Translations under genes and position numbers: made by a program
Shown: positions 1 through 11,500 of the stretch, piece by piece
How the letters are laid out: every line of letters starts with the position of its first letter
How positions within the stretch are numbered: the stretch's first letter is position 1
Source: Okeania sp. SIO2C9
Lineage (GTDB): Bacteria; Cyanobacteriota; Cyanobacteriia; Cyanobacteriales; Microcoleaceae
Length of the DNA: 64,000 nucleotides
Assembly: GCF_010672455.1 (NCBI RefSeq)
Contig: NZ_JAAHGO010000003.1
Coordinates: 1 to 64,000, forward strand
Direction: 5' to 3'
Notes under the pieces: generated by a model
Databases searched by the model: none
Told to the model about the DNA's origin: nothing
What the model saw: only the letters and a program-made list of their open reading frames with translations

Positions 1-1
1 T

Positions 2-3000
2 CCAGTAGGTCCGGCAGGTGTACCAGGAACTCCAGGATTAGATGGCGCTCCTGGTCTGGCCGGTCCAGCAGGTCCAGTAGGTCCGGCAGGTGTACCAGGA
101 ACTCCAGGATTAGATGGCGCTCCTGGTCTGGCCGGTCCAGCAGGTCCAGTAGGTCCGGCAGGTGTACCAGGAACTCCAGGATTAGATGGCGCTCCTGGTG
201 CTCCAGGATTAGATGGCGCTCCTGGTCTGGCCGGTCCAGCAGGTCCAGTGGGTCCGGCAGGTGTACCAGGAACTCCAGGATTAGATGGTGCTCCTGGTGC
301 TCCAGGATTAGATGGCGCTCCTGGTCTGGCCGGTCCAGCAGGTCCAGTGGGTCCGGCAGGTGTACCAGGAACTCCAGGATTAGATGGTGCTCCTGGTGCT
401 CCAGGATTAGATGGCGCTCCTGGTCTGGCCGGTCCAGCAGGTCCAGTGGGTCCGGCAGGTGTACCAGGAACTCCAGGATTAGATGGTGCTCCTGGTGCTC
501 CAGGATTAGATGGCGCTCCTGGTCTGGCCGGTCCAGCAGGTCCAGTGGGTCCGGCAGGTGTACCAGGAACTCCTGGTCTGGCCGGTCCAGCAGGTCCAGT
601 GGGTCCGGCAGGTGTACCAGGAACTCCAGGATTAGATGGCGCTCCTGGTCTGGCCGGTCCAGCAGGTCCAGTGGGTCCGGCAGGTGTACCAGGAACTCCA
701 GGATTAGATGGCGCTCCTGGCGCTCCAGGATTAGATGGTGCTCCTGGTCTGGCCGGTCCAGCAGGTCCAGTGGGTCCGGCAGGTCCAGTAGGTCCAGCAG
801 GAGTACCAGGAACTCCAGGATTAGATGGCGCTCCTGGTCTGGCCGGTCCAGCAGGTCCAGTGGGTCCGGCAGGTGTACCAGGAACTCCAGGATTAGATGG
901 TGCTCCTGGTCTGGCCGGTCCAGCAGGTCCAGTAGGTCCGGCAGGTCCAGTCGGTCCAGCAGGTGTACCAGGAACTCCAGGATTAGATGGCGCTCCTGGT
1001 GCTCCAGGATTAGATGGCGCTCCTGGTCTGGCTGGTCCGGCAGGTCCAGTGGGTCCGGCAGGTGTACCAGGAACTCCAGGATTAGATGGCGCTCCTGGTG
1101 CTCCAGGATTAGATGGCGCTCCTGGTCTGGCTGGTCCGGCAGGTCCAGTGGGTCCGGCAGGTGTACCAGGAACTCCAGGATTAGATGGCGCTCCTGGTGC
1201 TCCAGGATTAGATGGCGCTCCTGGTCTGGCTGGTCCGGCAGGTCCAGTGGGTCCGGCAGGTGTACCAGGAACTCCAGGATTAGATGGCGCTCCAGGCGCT
1301 CCAGGATTAGATGGCGCTCCTGGTCTGGCTGGTCCGGCAGGTCCAGTGGGTCCGGCAGGTCCAGTGGGTCCGGCAGGTGTACCAGGAACTCCAGGATTAG
1401 ATGGTGCTCCTGGTCTGGCCGGTCCAGCAGGTCCAGTAGGTCCGGCAGGTCCAGTGGGTCCGGCAGGTGTACCAGGAACTCCAGGATTAGATGGCGCTCC
1501 TGGTGCTCCAGGATTAGATGGCGCTCCTGGTCTGGCCGGTCCGGCAGGTCCAGTAGGTCCAGCAGGTGTACCAGGAACTCCAGGATTAGATGGTGCTCCT
1601 GGTCTGGCCGGTCCAGCAGGTCCAGTGGGTCCGGCAGGTGTACCAGGAACTCCTGGACTAGATGGTGCTCCTGGTCTGGCCGGTCCAGCAGGTCCAGTGG
1701 GTCCGGCAGGTGTACCAGGAACTCCAGGATTAGATGGCGCTCCAGGCGCTCCAGGATTAGATGGTGCTCCTGGTCTGGCCGGTCCAGCAGGTCCAGTGGG
1801 TCCGGCAGGTCCAGTAGGTCCAGCAGGTGTACCAGGAACTCCAGGATTAGATGGCGCTCCTGGTCTGGCCGGTCCAGCAGGTCCAGTAGGTCCAGCAGGT
1901 GTACCAGGAACTCCAGGATTAGATGGCGCTCCAGGCGCTCCAGGATTAGATGGCGCTCCTGGTCTGGCCGGTCCGGCAGGTCCAGTAGGTCCAGCAGGTG
2001 TACCAGGAACTCCAGGATTAGATGGCGCTCCAGGCGCTCCAGGATTAGATGGCGCTCCTGGTCTGGCCGGTCCGGCAGGTCCAGTAGGTCCAGCAGGTGT
2101 ACCAGGAACTCCAGGATTAGATGGCGCTCCTGGTCTGGCCGGTCCAGCAGGTCCAGTGGGTCCGGCAGGTGTACCAGGAACTCCTGGACTAGATGGTGCT
2201 CCTGGTCTGGCCGGTCCAGCAGGTCCAGTGGGTCCGGCAGGTCCAGTGGGTCCGGCAGGTGTACCAGGAACTCCAGGATTAGATGGCGCTCCAGGCGCTC
2301 CAGGATTAGATGGTGCTCCTGGTCTGGCCGGTCCAGCAGGTCCAGTGGGTCCGGCAGGTGTACCAGGAACTCCAGGATTAGATGGTGCTCCTGGTCTGGC
2401 CGGTCCGGCAGGTCCAGTAGGTCCGGCAGGTGTACCAGGAACTCCAGGATTAGATGGCGCTCCTGGTCTGGCCGGTCCGGCAGGTCCAGTAGGTCCAGCA
2501 GGTGTACCAGGAACTCCAGGATTAGATGGCGCTCCTGGTCTCGCAGGTCCGGCAGGTCCAGTGGGTCCGGCAGGTCCAGTGGGTCCGGCCGGCGTACCAG
2601 GAACTCCAGGATTAGATGGCGCTCCTGGTCTGGCCGGTCCGGCAGGTCCAGTGGGTCCGGCAGGTCCAGTGGGTCCGGCAGGTGTACCAGGAACTCCAGG
2701 ATTAGATGGCGCTCCTGGTGCTCCAGGATTAGATGGCGCTCCTGGTCTGGCCGGTCCGGCAGGTCCAGTGGGTCCGGCAGGTCCAGTAGGTCCGGCAGGT
2801 GTACCAGGAACTCCAGGATTAGATGGTGCTCCTGGTCTGGCCGGCCCGGCAGGTCCAGTGGGTCCGGCAGGTGTACCAGGAACTCCAGGACTAGATGGTG
2901 CTCCTGGTCTCGCAGGTCCTGCAGGTCCAGTAGGTCCAGTAGGTCCAGTAGGTCCGGCAGGTCCAGTAGGTCCGGCAGGTATACCAGGAACTCCAGGATT

Positions 3001-3079
3001 AGATGGTGCTCCTGGTCCAGTGGGTCCAGTAGGTCCAGTAGGTCCTGCTGGTGCTCCTGGCCTTCCTGGTCTATCCGTT
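2..3079 (+). repeat. Tandem array of 72/99-bp collagen-coding units
   Basis: Units encode 24 residues (72 bp) or 33 residues (99 bp, with an additional GAPGLDGAP block), and some carry an extra GPAGPV (18 bp). All lengths are multiples of 9 bp, so the G-X-Y register is kept whatever the number of units. Units differ mostly by synonymous changes such as ggcgct/ggtgct, which points to recent expansion or gene conversion. The array is likely to vary in length between strains and to be hard to assemble. Confidence 0.95.
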
Positions 3080-3637
3080 CAAGTAGGTCCACAACTGGCT
3101 TATATAATTGCAACAGAGGATGCTCCTGCAGGTTTCTTCCCTGGAGAAGTAGTTTTGTTTGCTGGTACTGCAGCTCCTCCAGGATTCTTATCTCTTGAAG
3201 GTCAGTTGCTACCGATCGCTGGAAACGAATCTCTATTCCGGGTATTAGGAACTTTATATGGTGGTGATGGAGTCACTAACTTTGCTCTTCCGAATCTAAT
3301 AAATGTTAGTCCTGTTGGCCGACCTACAAGTGTAGAAGCTGTTCCTGCAGCCGGCGGTCCTACACTGTTAGTGGATTTAGGAAATGGCAATATAGTACCT
3401 GCTAACACTGTATTTGGAGATGTTGTAACTAATACAGGGGAGCTTGTAGACCTCACAGATCTTCAAACTAACGATGTAACGTTGCTCCAACAATTGCAGA
3501 TATTGCAAGAAGAAGCACTGATTGTAAATGACATGATAGAAGAAGGTGGAGAGCTAATGACCTTTGAAGGAGAGGCACCACCAGAGGCACAAGCAGAGGC
3601 ACCACCCCTATTCGTTCAACCTACTACTACAAATTGA
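2..3637 (+). CDS. Collagen-like G-X-Y repeat protein with tail-collar-like C-terminus (5' end outside window)
   Basis: The frame is open from the left edge, so this is the 3' part of a longer gene. A GTG at 248 is only an internal Val codon. Up to about position 3079 every third residue is Gly, giving roughly 340 triplets without interruption, built from [16 protein letters not shown] and GLAGPAGPV blocks. After this, about 3110-3310 encodes a segment ([30 protein letters not shown]) that resembles the phage tail collar domain, followed by an acidic tail rich in Glu, Gln and Pro. Bacterial collagen-like proteins form triple helices and are usually exported and extracellular. A collagen-like protein is known in Trichodesmium erythraeum, where a role between neighbouring cells has been proposed. 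The N-terminus, and any signal peptide, cannot be seen. The repeat DNA is much more GC-rich than its surroundings. Confidence 0.9.
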   Translation, partial: PVGPAGVPGTPGLDGAPGLAGPAGPVGPAGVPGTPGLDGAPGLAGPAGPVGPAGVPGTPGLDGAPGAPGLDGAPGLAGPAGPVGPAGVPGTPGLDGAPGAPGLDGAPGLAGPAGPVGPAGVPGTPGLDGAPGAPGLDGAPGLAGPAGPVGPAGVPGTPGLDGAPGAPGLDGAPGLAGPAGPVGPAGVPGTPGLAGPAGPVGPAGVPGTPGLDGAPGLAGPAGPVGPAGVPGTPGLDGAPGAPGLDGAPGLAGPAGPVGPAGPVGPAGVPGTPGLDGAPGLAGPAGPVGPAGVPGTPGLDGAPGLAGPAGPVGPAGPVGPAGVPGTPGLDGAPGAPGLDGAPGLAGPAGPVGPAGVPGTPGLDGAPGAPGLDGAPGLAGPAGPVGPAGVPGTPGLDGAPGAPGLDGAPGLAGPAGPVGPAGVPGTPGLDGAPGAPGLDGAPGLAGPAGPVGPAGPVGPAGVPGTPGLDGAPGLAGPAGPVGPAGPVGPAGVPGTPGLDGAPGAPGLDGAPGLAGPAGPVGPAGVPGTPGLDGAPGLAGPAGPVGPAGVPGTPGLDGAPGLAGPAGPVGPAGVPGTPGLDGAPGAPGLDGAPGLAGPAGPVGPAGPVGPAGVPGTPGLDGAPGLAGPAGPVGPAGVPGTPGLDGAPGAPGLDGAPGLAGPAGPVGPAGVPGTPGLDGAPGAPGLDGAPGLAGPAGPVGPAGVPGTPGLDGAPGLAGPAGPVGPAGVPGTPGLDGAPGLAGPAGPVGPAGPVGPAGVPGTPGLDGAPGAPGLDGAPGLAGPAGPVGPAGVPGTPGLDGAPGLAGPAGPVGPAGVPGTPGLDGAPGLAGPAGPVGPAGVPGTPGLDGAPGLAGPAGPVGPAGPVGPAGVPGTPGLDGAPGLAGPAGPVGPAGPVGPAGVPGTPGLDGAPGAPGLDGAPGLAGPAGPVGPAGPVGPAGVPGTPGLDGAPGLAGPAGPVGPAGVPGTPGLDGAPGLAGPAGPVGPVGPVGPAGPVGPAGIPGTPGLDGAPGPVGPVGPVGPAGAPGLPGLSVQVGPQLAYIIATEDAPAGFFPGEVVLFAGTAAPPGFLSLEGQLLPIAGNESLFRVLGTLYGGDGVTNFALPNLINVSPVGRPTSVEAVPAAGGPTLLVDLGNGNIVPANTVFGDVVTNTGELVDLTDLQTNDVTLLQQLQILQEEALIVNDMIEEGGELMTFEGEAPPEAQAEAPPLFVQPTTTN

Positions 3638-3649
3638 TGTGTTTGAGAC

Positions 3650-3971
3650 TTGACAGTTGAGTTTTATCTCAACGTTGGTTGAAGACCCGCGCTCTCCCGA
3701 AGGGGAGCGTCGGGATGTTTGCGCAGTATTCCGCAGGAAAAACCAATCAATTTTGCGGTGTATGCCAATAGTGTGTTAGAGTTAAAACTTGGCTGCTGGG
3801 CTAGCAGTGTCAGTCTGTGGAGCGCGCCTTTAGACCGAAAAGAGGCGAGGGCCTTGGAGGCTGGTGCATTGTTAGCGCAGCTCCTCTGCAAGAGGCAGCA
3901 GAAAGACCTAAGAGCGCGATGGTTAGGAATCCCGCGCTTTCACGCAAGTGCAGCGTCGGGAGGATGTCAAT
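3650..3971 (+). mobile_element. Decayed IS200/IS605-type 3' end (orphan right-end / omega-RNA-like sequence)
   Basis: The segment ends in a hairpin-forming stretch, ggttaggaatcccgcgc ... gggaggatgtcaa (about 3924-3970). It matches in layout and wording the right end of the tnpB element at 39430-39470 (ggtaggaatccccg ... ggggaggatgtcaa). A second related hairpin (cccgcgctctcccgaagggg) lies at 3687-3715. No tnpB or tnpA coding sequence is left. A short dispersed repeat of the TTTGCGCAGCATTCCG type is nested at 3718-3740. This is a remnant by inference from the match; the left end is uncertain. Confidence 0.5.
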
Positions 3972-4001
3972 AGTCAATTCTCATAAATGAATAAAAAAAA
4001 G

Positions 4002-4037
4002 ACCTTGTGGGTATTAGAAACCTGCAAGGTTTTTTTT
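4002..4037 (+). terminator. Probable Rho-independent terminator
   Basis: An imperfect stem (accttgtgggt pairing with acctgcaaggt, loop attagaa) is followed directly by seven T residues at 4031-4037. It lies about 360 bp downstream of the collagen gene and upstream of msrA, and would stop rightward transcripts. Confidence 0.65.
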
Positions 4038-4350
4038 AGTAAAAAATTAGAATCTGAATTCTAGCGGTTTTCACAAAGGTAGACTAAAGTAAAAACTATA
4101 GATATACCTGAAGTTTAATAAGTTGCAGAAATAGTTGTATTCTATATTAATGAGGACTGCTGCTTTTTGGCATAGTGGTGATCGCGGTAGTGTTGCGTAG
4201 GAATATCGCTCTTTTTTCTTCACCTTCATGATACGCACTCCGATGCTACCGGACTTGATATGACTGGTTTGAACTGAAGATTGCTATTCCCTAATCAGTT
4301 TACAATAATACTTAATGGAAATTATAGCCAAAATTTGGAGGCAAAAATTC
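4038..4350. other. Intergenic stretch before msrA
   Basis: No gene is visible. A GGAGG ribosome-binding site at 4337-4341 serves the ATG at 4351. I see no convincing promoter or repeat. Confidence 0.5.
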
Positions 4351-4884
4351 ATGTTAGATACAATTGTATTGGGTGGTGGATGTTTCTGGTGTGTAGAATC
4401 CGTCTTTCTTTCTGTAGCAGGGGTTAAAGAGGCAGAATCTGGTTATGCTGGAGGAAATACTAAGAATCCTGACTATAGATCTATATGTTCTGGAAAAACA
4501 GGCCATGCTGAGGTAGTAAAAGTCACTTTTGACTCTGAAAAAATATCACTGCGTGAAATATTAGAAATATTTTTTGTGACTCACGACCCCACAACACTTA
4601 ACAGACAGGGGAATGATGTTGGTACTCAGTATCGTTCAATTATTATGTGTCACTCCCAAGAACAAAAAGATATTGCTCAAGAAGTTATTTCGACTTTGGA
4701 TAATAATGGCACGTTTAATAATCCGATCGTTACTGAAGTGGTTGATTTGAAGGAATATTATAGAGCTGAGGAGTACCATCAAAACTATTTTAACAAGAAT
4801 CCTAATCAACCTTATTGTGTATTTTCCATTCCTCCAAAGTTGCAAAAACTCAAGAAATATTTCCCAGATAAGGTATCTGCATAA
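4351..4884 (+). CDS. msrA: Peptide-methionine (S)-S-oxide reductase MsrA
   Basis: Reduces methionine-S-sulfoxide in proteins and free methionine, a cytosolic repair step after oxidative damage, with thioredoxin as usual reductant. The family signature GCFWC is at residues 10-14, with Cys11 as the catalytic nucleophile. The later motifs GYAGG, GHAEVV and YHQNYF are also present. I chose the ATG at 4351 because GGAGG lies 9 nt upstream; an in-frame ATG at 4315 has no such site and would add 12 unlikely residues. The 177-residue length is normal for the family. The gene stands alone. Family assignment is secure. Confidence 0.95.
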   Translation: MLDTIVLGGGCFWCVESVFLSVAGVKEAESGYAGGNTKNPDYRSICSGKTGHAEVVKVTFDSEKISLREILEIFFVTHDPTTLNRQGNDVGTQYRSIIMCHSQEQKDIAQEVISTLDNNGTFNNPIVTEVVDLKEYYRAEEYHQNYFNKNPNQPYCVFSIPPKLQKLKKYFPDKVSA

Positions 4885-4986
4885 AGAGTTTTCGTATTCT
4901 TATTAAGAATAAGTTTGGCGATCATAGGTTGGGAAAAGTGAACTTTCTGTTTTACTGTGTTCTACCCAAGCTATACTAAATTATGA

Positions 4987-5125
4987 GGCGTTGCTGATGG
5001 GTTGCTATGATTTTTCTTTAATGGCAATTTAGGGACGGATCGCGCACGCGAATCACTGAACTATTAACTGAAAAGGATTTTAGATTTTGCCAAATTGAGG
5101 TTTCATAGCTTGATTCAGCAACGCC
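4987..5125. mobile_element. MITE-like element, GGCGTTG family, copy 1 (139 bp)
   Basis: The left end reads GGCGTTGCTGATGGGTTGC and the reverse complement of the right end reads GGCGTTGCTGAATCAAGC; both continue into CTATGA. The flanks are AATTATGA (4979-4986) and AATTATCA (5126-5133), a 7 of 8 match that looks like an 8-bp target duplication. There is no ORF inside. It is the same family as the elements at 22761, 25913 and 36754. Confidence 0.75.
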
Positions 5126-5162
5126 AATTATCATTAATTAACTAAAATAGTGCTTTCTTTGA

Positions 5163-5903
5163 TTAATTGTTAAACACACGATTAAAGAAAGGTATTATTT
5201 GAGACCAAGCTGAAGTAGTTGCAGCAGAGTCATAACGATAACCGTCATCACGCATGAAAGTATGCTCCGCTTCATATAAGAAAATTTGATGAGCTATACT
5301 CCCTTGTTCCAAAGCTTGAGCTAAGGTTTGGCGATCGCCTTCTGGTGTATGACGGTCTTGAGTACCGAATACTATGAGCATCTCACCTTGAATTTCATTC
5401 ACTCGTTTAATTGTATCAGCAACTCCCTGACCTAACTTACCACTGGGAACACCAGTCGGGTAACAACAAACTGTGGCTTTTATCTCTTTTTCAAAAGCAG
5501 CGCGAAATGCTAAATGCCCACCAATACAAAAACCCATAGCACCTATTTTATCCTCAGCAACTGAACTTTCTGTTTTGAGAAATTCGATCGCAGCTCTGGT
5601 ATCCGCATCATATTCAGCTATTTTAGTTCGACGTGCATTGTCATTACCCCGCATTCTCCCCAGGTCATCTGGCTCAATAACGAAACCAACTGGCTCAGTA
5701 CGATGAAAAATTTCTGGGGCAGCTACTACATAACCATAACCAGCTAAATAATTAGCTAGACGAATTATCGGACTTCCTAATTGATAGATATCACTGTAGA
5801 ATACAATACCTGGATATACTCCGTCTGGTTTGGGAGTTACTACATATACACGCATTAAACTATCATCAACTCTTAACTCGATGTTACGTTTAGTAATTTG
5901 CAC
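5163..5903 (-). CDS. Dienelactone hydrolase family protein
   Basis: An alpha/beta hydrolase of 246 residues. The nucleophile motif GFCIGGH (Cys near residue 122) has the Cys typical of dienelactone hydrolases in place of Ser. The rest of the triad is visible as FGTQDRHTP (Asp) and AEHTFMRDD (His). It starts at GTG (5901-5903), with GGAG about 10 nt upstream. Family members hydrolyse dienelactones in chlorocatechol breakdown, but in cyanobacteria the natural substrate is unknown, so a specific pathway should not be assumed. No signal peptide is seen, so it is probably cytosolic. It has no operon partner and is convergent with msrA. Confidence 0.88.
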   Translation of the reverse strand: MQITKRNIELRVDDSLMRVYVVTPKPDGVYPGIVFYSDIYQLGSPIIRLANYLAGYGYVVAAPEIFHRTEPVGFVIEPDDLGRMRGNDNARRTKIAEYDADTRAAIEFLKTESSVAEDKIGAMGFCIGGHLAFRAAFEKEIKATVCCYPTGVPSGKLGQGVADTIKRVNEIQGEMLIVFGTQDRHTPEGDRQTLAQALEQGSIAHQIFLYEAEHTFMRDDGYRYDSAATTSAWSQIIPFFNRVFNN

Positions 5904-6236
5904 CTATTATCTCCATTATTGTCTTGAGGAATTTTTCTACAATACAGCTTAACTTTAGCAAAATTATGTAATTTCTAGGGGATACTTACTTGATAACATC
6001 TATACTTTGAAGGCTTGTATTGCTTACACGTTAGACTATAGGTGATTTTATGGATCTACTTTTGCGACAATTTATTCTCAAAAAATTTTCCGGAAAAATT
6101 CAGTATTTTCTAGGTTGATTTTTGCTGATTTTTAGTCAACAATAGTCTTAATGAAGTTAAACAGCAATGAAAATAATAATTCATTGTAATGAAACTATAA
6201 ATTTTCAACATTAATTTAGATTTCAAGGAGCTGGCC
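5904..6236. other. Divergent intergenic region
   Basis: It separates the minus-strand hydrolase from the plus-strand small secreted protein and so should hold both promoters. A short palindrome, AATTTTTCCGGAAAA-like, lies near 6080-6098. AAGGAG at 6225-6230 is the ribosome-binding site of the next gene. Nothing else is clear. Confidence 0.4.
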
Positions 6237-6680
6237 GTGAATTCACTTAAAATCAATCAAAATTTTTTTCAATTAGGACTATTGACACTTGGTACATTTG
6301 CCTTATTAACTTTAACTTCTTCATCTAAAGCTTTAGCTTCTAACCCAAAAAAAATTGACAACAAATCTATATTACTTGCTGAAGCATCCCGTGAAGAGTG
6401 GCGTATTTGCGAGAAAAAAGGAGAAAATTGGTCTGAGGTAAAATACTTTGAATCTAAAAATTATTTTGCTAATATTTGTCGTAGTGGTAATGGTCAATTA
6501 ACTTTAGTAGCTGGTGCAAAATCAAATCCTAGTAAACTTTTAGAATTACCTGTGAGTGGTGAACAAGGATATTTAGCCATTGATGGAAGTAAAACTTTTA
6601 TGATAGACAATAGTCATTTTAGTATGGCTATAAACGGAATGGTTGTTAGGAAAGAACAAGTAACTTACAGAGGAGAGTAA
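6237..6680 (+). CDS. Small secreted protein of unknown function
   Basis: 147 residues starting at GTG, with AAGGAG 6 nt upstream, which decides the start. An N-terminal signal peptide is clear: a basic start, a hydrophobic run (LGLLTLGTFALLTL) and an ALA-S cleavage site near residue 35. The mature part of about 110 residues has two Cys (RICEKK and NICRSG) that could form a disulfide. I do not recognise a domain. Probably periplasmic or exported. It is a single gene. Confidence 0.75.
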   Translation: MNSLKINQNFFQLGLLTLGTFALLTLTSSSKALASNPKKIDNKSILLAEASREEWRICEKKGENWSEVKYFESKNYFANICRSGNGQLTLVAGAKSNPSKLLELPVSGEQGYLAIDGSKTFMIDNSHFSMAINGMVVRKEQVTYRGE

Positions 6681-7059
6681 ATTTACCAACTCCTTGATTA
6701 AAGAAGAGATATTTTCACAATTATCTCTAAGTTATTATGGCATTGTTTGTAGTTCATAAAAATTCATAATTTAGTTAAATATTACTCTTGATCAAAGGCT
6801 AAATTACTGAATTAAATAGAATATTTCTGTCTCTAAAAATTTAGCAAGTTATCTGGGTGCAACTTATCAGTCATCAGTCATCAGTTAATATTTTTTAATA
6901 TTTTTAACAGGTTCGTTTCACACCCTGACACTTCTGGTTGCAAAGCGGGTAGTTTACCTGGATGGGGGGTATGTAGACTCCGATATTCTTCCCTTCGGGA
7001 TATCTCATTATAATAACTGATAACTGTTCACTGATTCACTAAACCCATCCTGACAAGTG
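6681..7059. other. Intergenic stretch with short repeats
   Basis: Contains a heptad-like repeat (cagtcatcagtcatcagtta, near 6870) and a small hairpin (gatattcttcccttcgggatatc, near 6983). No gene is visible. Two genes converge here. Confidence 0.4.
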
Positions 7060-8415
7060 TTAAACCACAACTAACTGCTTGACTTCTCCTGTCAAACTAA
7101 AAGGACGTACTTCAGTAATTTTCACCTTGACTAACTTACCCTTCAACTCATTAATATCCCCCTCAAAAAATGTCAGACGGTTGCCACGGGTACGACCCAT
7201 AACTTGAGCAGCATTTTTGTGGTTAGTACCTTCAACCAAAATTTCTTCCGTACGACCCATATAACGTTGCGATCGCTCTGCTGCTTTCACACCCACTAAA
7301 TGATTCAACCGTTGTAGTCTATCTGCTTTCACCTCCTCACGCAGTTGATTTTCCCATAAAGCTGCTGGAGTTCCTGGTCTAGGAGAATAAGCGGCAGTAT
7401 TCAACTGGTCGAACCCAATATCCTCGACTAACTTCAGGGTATTCTCAAATTGTGCCTCAGTTTCTCCAGGAAAACCTACTATTGCGTCAGCACTAATAGA
7501 AGCATCTGGCATCAGTTCCCGAATTTTATCAATAATTCGACGATATTTCTCATGGGTGTAACCTCTTGCCATCGCCTTCAATAATTCATTATCTCCAGAC
7601 TGAAAGGGAATATGGAAATGTTCGCAAACCTTGGGCAACTCAGCACAAGCTCTAATTAAACGTTCTGTGAAATAGCGGGGGTGACTTGTAGCAAAGCGAA
7701 TGCGTTCAACACCGGGTACATCATGCACATAATAAAGTAAATCTGTGAATGTGTGTTTATTGCGTCCTTCTGCTGTCACTCCCGGTAAGTCGCGTCCATA
7801 AGCATCAATATTTTGCCCTAACAATGTTATTTCTGGATAACCTTGTTGCCCTAACTCTTCCATTTCAGCACGAATAGCTTCGGGATAACGAGACTGTTCT
7901 CTACCTCTGACACCAGGAACAACACAATAGGTGCAATGTTCGTTACAACCATAAATTATATTTACCCAAGCAGTGACTTTGCTATCCCGTCTGGGTTTGG
8001 TAATATCTTCCACAATGTGAATGGGTTCAGTAGCGACTACTTGGTTGCCATTGAATACTTGTTCTAATAAGTCTTGCAAGCGGTTAGCGTGTTGAGGTCC
8101 CATAACTAAGTCTAATTCGGGTACTCGTCGCAGGAGTGCTTCTCCTTCTTGTTGAGCAACACATCCAGCAACAATGAGAGTGAGGTCTGGTTGTTGGTGT
8201 TTGCGTTTTGCTTGTCTACCTAGATAAGAGTAGACTTTTTGTTCGGCATTGTTGCGAATGGTGCAGGTGTTGTATAGAATGATGTTGGCATCGTTGGGGT
8301 CATCTGAAGAGATGAGGCCCATATTATCTAGGATACCTGCCATGCGTTCAGAGTCAGCTTTGTTCATTTGACAGCCGAAAGTAGTAATGTGATAGCGACG
8401 GGGAGTTGTGGTCAT
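7060..8415 (-). CDS. miaB: tRNA-2-methylthio-N6-dimethylallyladenosine synthase MiaB
   Basis: A radical-SAM methylthiotransferase that adds the 2-methylthio group to i6A37 in tRNAs reading UNN codons. At 451 residues it has the full domain order: an N-terminal UPF0004 domain with Cys at TFGCQMN (residue 15) and further Cys ligands at TCTIRN and AGCVAQ, a radical-SAM core with the C-x3-C-x2-C cluster in [10 protein letters not shown] (near 157-164), and a C-terminal TRAM domain (about 385-451). It lacks the features of the ribosomal-protein RimO relative as far as I can judge. The start is ATG at 8415. It lies upstream of, and is not co-transcribed with, the 6237 gene. Confidence 0.95.
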   Translation of the reverse strand: MTTTPRRYHITTFGCQMNKADSERMAGILDNMGLISSDDPNDANIILYNTCTIRNNAEQKVYSYLGRQAKRKHQQPDLTLIVAGCVAQQEGEALLRRVPELDLVMGPQHANRLQDLLEQVFNGNQVVATEPIHIVEDITKPRRDSKVTAWVNIIYGCNEHCTYCVVPGVRGREQSRYPEAIRAEMEELGQQGYPEITLLGQNIDAYGRDLPGVTAEGRNKHTFTDLLYYVHDVPGVERIRFATSHPRYFTERLIRACAELPKVCEHFHIPFQSGDNELLKAMARGYTHEKYRRIIDKIRELMPDASISADAIVGFPGETEAQFENTLKLVEDIGFDQLNTAAYSPRPGTPAALWENQLREEVKADRLQRLNHLVGVKAAERSQRYMGRTEEILVEGTNHKNAAQVMGRTRGNRLTFFEGDINELKGKLVKVKITEVRPFSLTGEVKQLVVV

Positions 8416-8513
8416 AATAAACTAATGGAATAAAATGATATTATACAAGAGTTTAATATTATATCATAAATTGGTTGGTTTTAGGGAGGCGATCGCTTGC
8501 CTAAATTTCTAGA

Positions 8514-11500
8514 TTAACTCCTCAAACCTGCACAAATAAAACCACTCCAATATATCGGATGGGCGAAAGGATATTCCTCTTTGCTTTTTTGCTTTAGGTC
8601 TTCAATTGTTTTGCCAATGCGATTGTAAATTTTACCTTGCTCTTTCCATTTTTTATCCCACTCTTTATATTCCGGGGAATCTTGGGGGTGACTGTCCCGC
8701 TGCTTTTTTGTTTCTCGCCTCCGTTTGCCAGCTTCCTTGAATTTCTCTTTTAGTGTTTTCTCCAAATCCTCTCTATACTGCTCCTCAAACTCCTTGCCAG
8801 TCAACTGTCGTAATTTCTGTTGAGCGAGTTGCAATGCTTGGGGACGATTTTTACCTCCCTGGCGCAGTTGATGGTAAAATACCGAAAATAAAGAAGTGGC
8901 TAAATCATCCACCGACCAAAGGCTACTAACTGCTCCCCTAGCGCCAGCACATAAAAACCCTGTGTTTAAGGTCATCATGTTATCGCTGATGTCTGTGCTT
9001 CCGAGGTTGGTTTCACAACAAGACAGGAACACTTCATCTAAATCCGGGAAACGGAACGCCGGAGATAATAGCAGTCCCAGGGTTATTCTGCCATCAGCTA
9101 AGATGAGGGCAGATTCGAGGTTGTTGTCCAGGCGAGATTGAGCATGGTGGGTTGATAGTAACCGTTGCACTTGGGGCAAGAGTTTTTTGTACTTGCTGAC
9201 AGTGCCTTGACTGCCTTGGAGATATTGGCTATCGGCAACTTGGTACATTTCGGCAACTTGTCGCCCTTCGTAGCTGGAACAGGGTAGGTCTTGGGTAGTG
9301 TTTTCAACAATGCCGTAGGTGGGAGAACTGGTTGCCAGGGGTGGACGCTGGTGGCAGAAGTCGAGAACTTGACAGCTTGCCTGGGTGCGGATGAGGAATT
9401 TGTCGCCGAAATAGTGGTTGTCTGCCAGGGGTAGGGCAGCAAAGGGGATTTGATGCAGGTATAAATGAGGGATGAGGATTAGTTCTTGGATGTCGTCTAA
9501 TTTCTCTACTAATTTATCTAATTGCAACCGCTGACTGATTTCTGCAAGTTTTGAGGGCATCTGTTGACGCCAGTCATCAGTGGTAACGTAAGGTTCTAAC
9601 CAGTTGTAGATCAACCAGATTTGTAACTCGCCCCCACCTTGCCCTGGACAGCTATGAACATCAACTCCACTGCGACGGACGATGAAAACGTAGGTGTCGT
9701 CGTTGGTGCTGTAAAAGCTGAGGATGGCGGTGGTCTCGTCTTCTATGAGTTGCTGCAATTTGGAAAATTCCAAGGGGGCAACTTGAATACCTTCCGCCAA
9801 CACTCGGTCGAATTTGCGAATGTGACGGTAAACTTCCTGCTTTTCAGCTTCTAATTTGGCTATGGCTTCACTTTTAGCTTCCAAAGCAGCACGTTGGCGG
9901 GTAGCGGTGGCAGCATCCCTGGTTTCTCGGTTATCTTGGGATTGCTTGGAAGACCTCAAGCGCTCTATTTGCTGTTCCAAAGATTCAAATTGCTGCAACA
10001 GTTCCTCGGCTTCCGTGGTAATTTCTCCTTTGTGGTAAAGGTCTTTACTTGCCATGAGGTCAACTAACTGCCGACTGCGAGAACGTTCGACGTATGCAAA
10101 AGCTTGGGAGTATTGCTGGAGGTTGACGAAGCATTGAACGATGTTTTTGTAAACGCCGAGCGCTTCTTCGAGGATTTGTTGGCGGCGATCGTCGTCTTTT
10201 GACCAACTACGACTGAGTTCCACTGCGGTTATGGCTTGTTTGTAGGCATCTACGGCAGACTGCCAGTTGCCTTCCTTGAAGTGGAGTTCGCCTAAACTAC
10301 GGGAAGTGTTGAGACACATAGCAGGATTCGCTGCTGGGGTGTAAACTTCCAGAGCATTGTGGAAGGAAGCGATCGCCAACTCCAGATTTTCGGCCCTATC
10401 TCCTTTAATTCTGTCTCTGTAAGCAGCACCCAAATTATTCTGAGTTCTTGCCCAGTCGTTGCGAAAAGCAGCTTTTGTATAAACCTCCAGAGTATTTTGG
10501 AAGGCAGCGATCGCCAACTCCAGATTTTCAGCCCTATCTCCTTTGATTCTGTCTCTGTAAGCAGCACCCAAATTATTCTGAGTCATTGCCCAGTTCCAAG
10601 GGAAACCATCTTTGGTGCAAACTTCCAGAGCATTTTGGAGGGCAGCGATTGCTAACTCGAGATTTTCGGCCTTTTCTCCCTTGATTCTCTCTCTGTAAGC
10701 ATTCCCTAAATTAATCTGAGTCATTGCCCAGTTCCAAGGAGAAGTTACTTTAGTGTAAACTTCCAGAGCATTTTGGAGGGCAGCGATCGCCAATTCCAAA
10801 TTTTCGGCCTGGTCTCCCCTGATTCTCTCTATGTAGGCATTTCCCAAATTAATCTGAGTCATTGCCCAGTTCCAAGGAGAAGTTACTTTAGTGTAAACTT
10901 CCAGAGCATTTTGGAGGGCAGCGATGGCTAACTCCAGATTTTCTGCCCTGTCTCCTTTGATTCTCTCTCTGTAGGCATTCCCCAAATTAATTTGAGTCAT
11001 TGCCCAGTCCCAAGGGAAACCATCTTTGGTGTAAACTTCCAGAGCATTTTTGCAGACAGTAATCGCCAATTCCAGATTTTCAGCTCTGTCTCCTTGTATT
11101 CTCTGGAAATAGGCATTGCCCAAATTAATCTGAGTCATTGCCCAGTTCCAAGCGGAAGCATCTTTGGTGTAAACTTGTATGGAATTTTGGTAGGCAGCGA
11201 TCGCCAATTCCAGATTTTCTGCCCTGTCTCCTTTGATTCTCTCTATGTGGGCATTGCCCAAATTAATCTGAGTCATTGCCCAGTTCCAAGGGAAACCATC
11301 TTTGGTGTAAACTTCCAGAGCATTTTTGCAGGCAGCGATCGCCAATTCCAGATTTTCAGCTCTGTCTCCTTGTATTCTCTGCAAATAGGCATTGCTCAAA
11401 TTCATCTGAGTCGTTGCCCAGTCCCTAGGGGAAGCATCTTTGGTGTAAACTTCCAGAGCATTTTGCCAGGCAGCGATCGCCAACTCCAGATTTTCGGCTC

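Noticed and set aside
248-250. GTG as start codon of the collagen-like gene
   Set aside because: The same frame and the same repeats run back to the left edge; this codon is one of many GTG variants of the Val in GPV.
3719-3973. Possible 84-residue protein downstream of the collagen gene
   Set aside because: It lies in the IS200/IS605-end-like repeat sequence with hairpins and no ribosome-binding site; the composition looks like translated repeat DNA.
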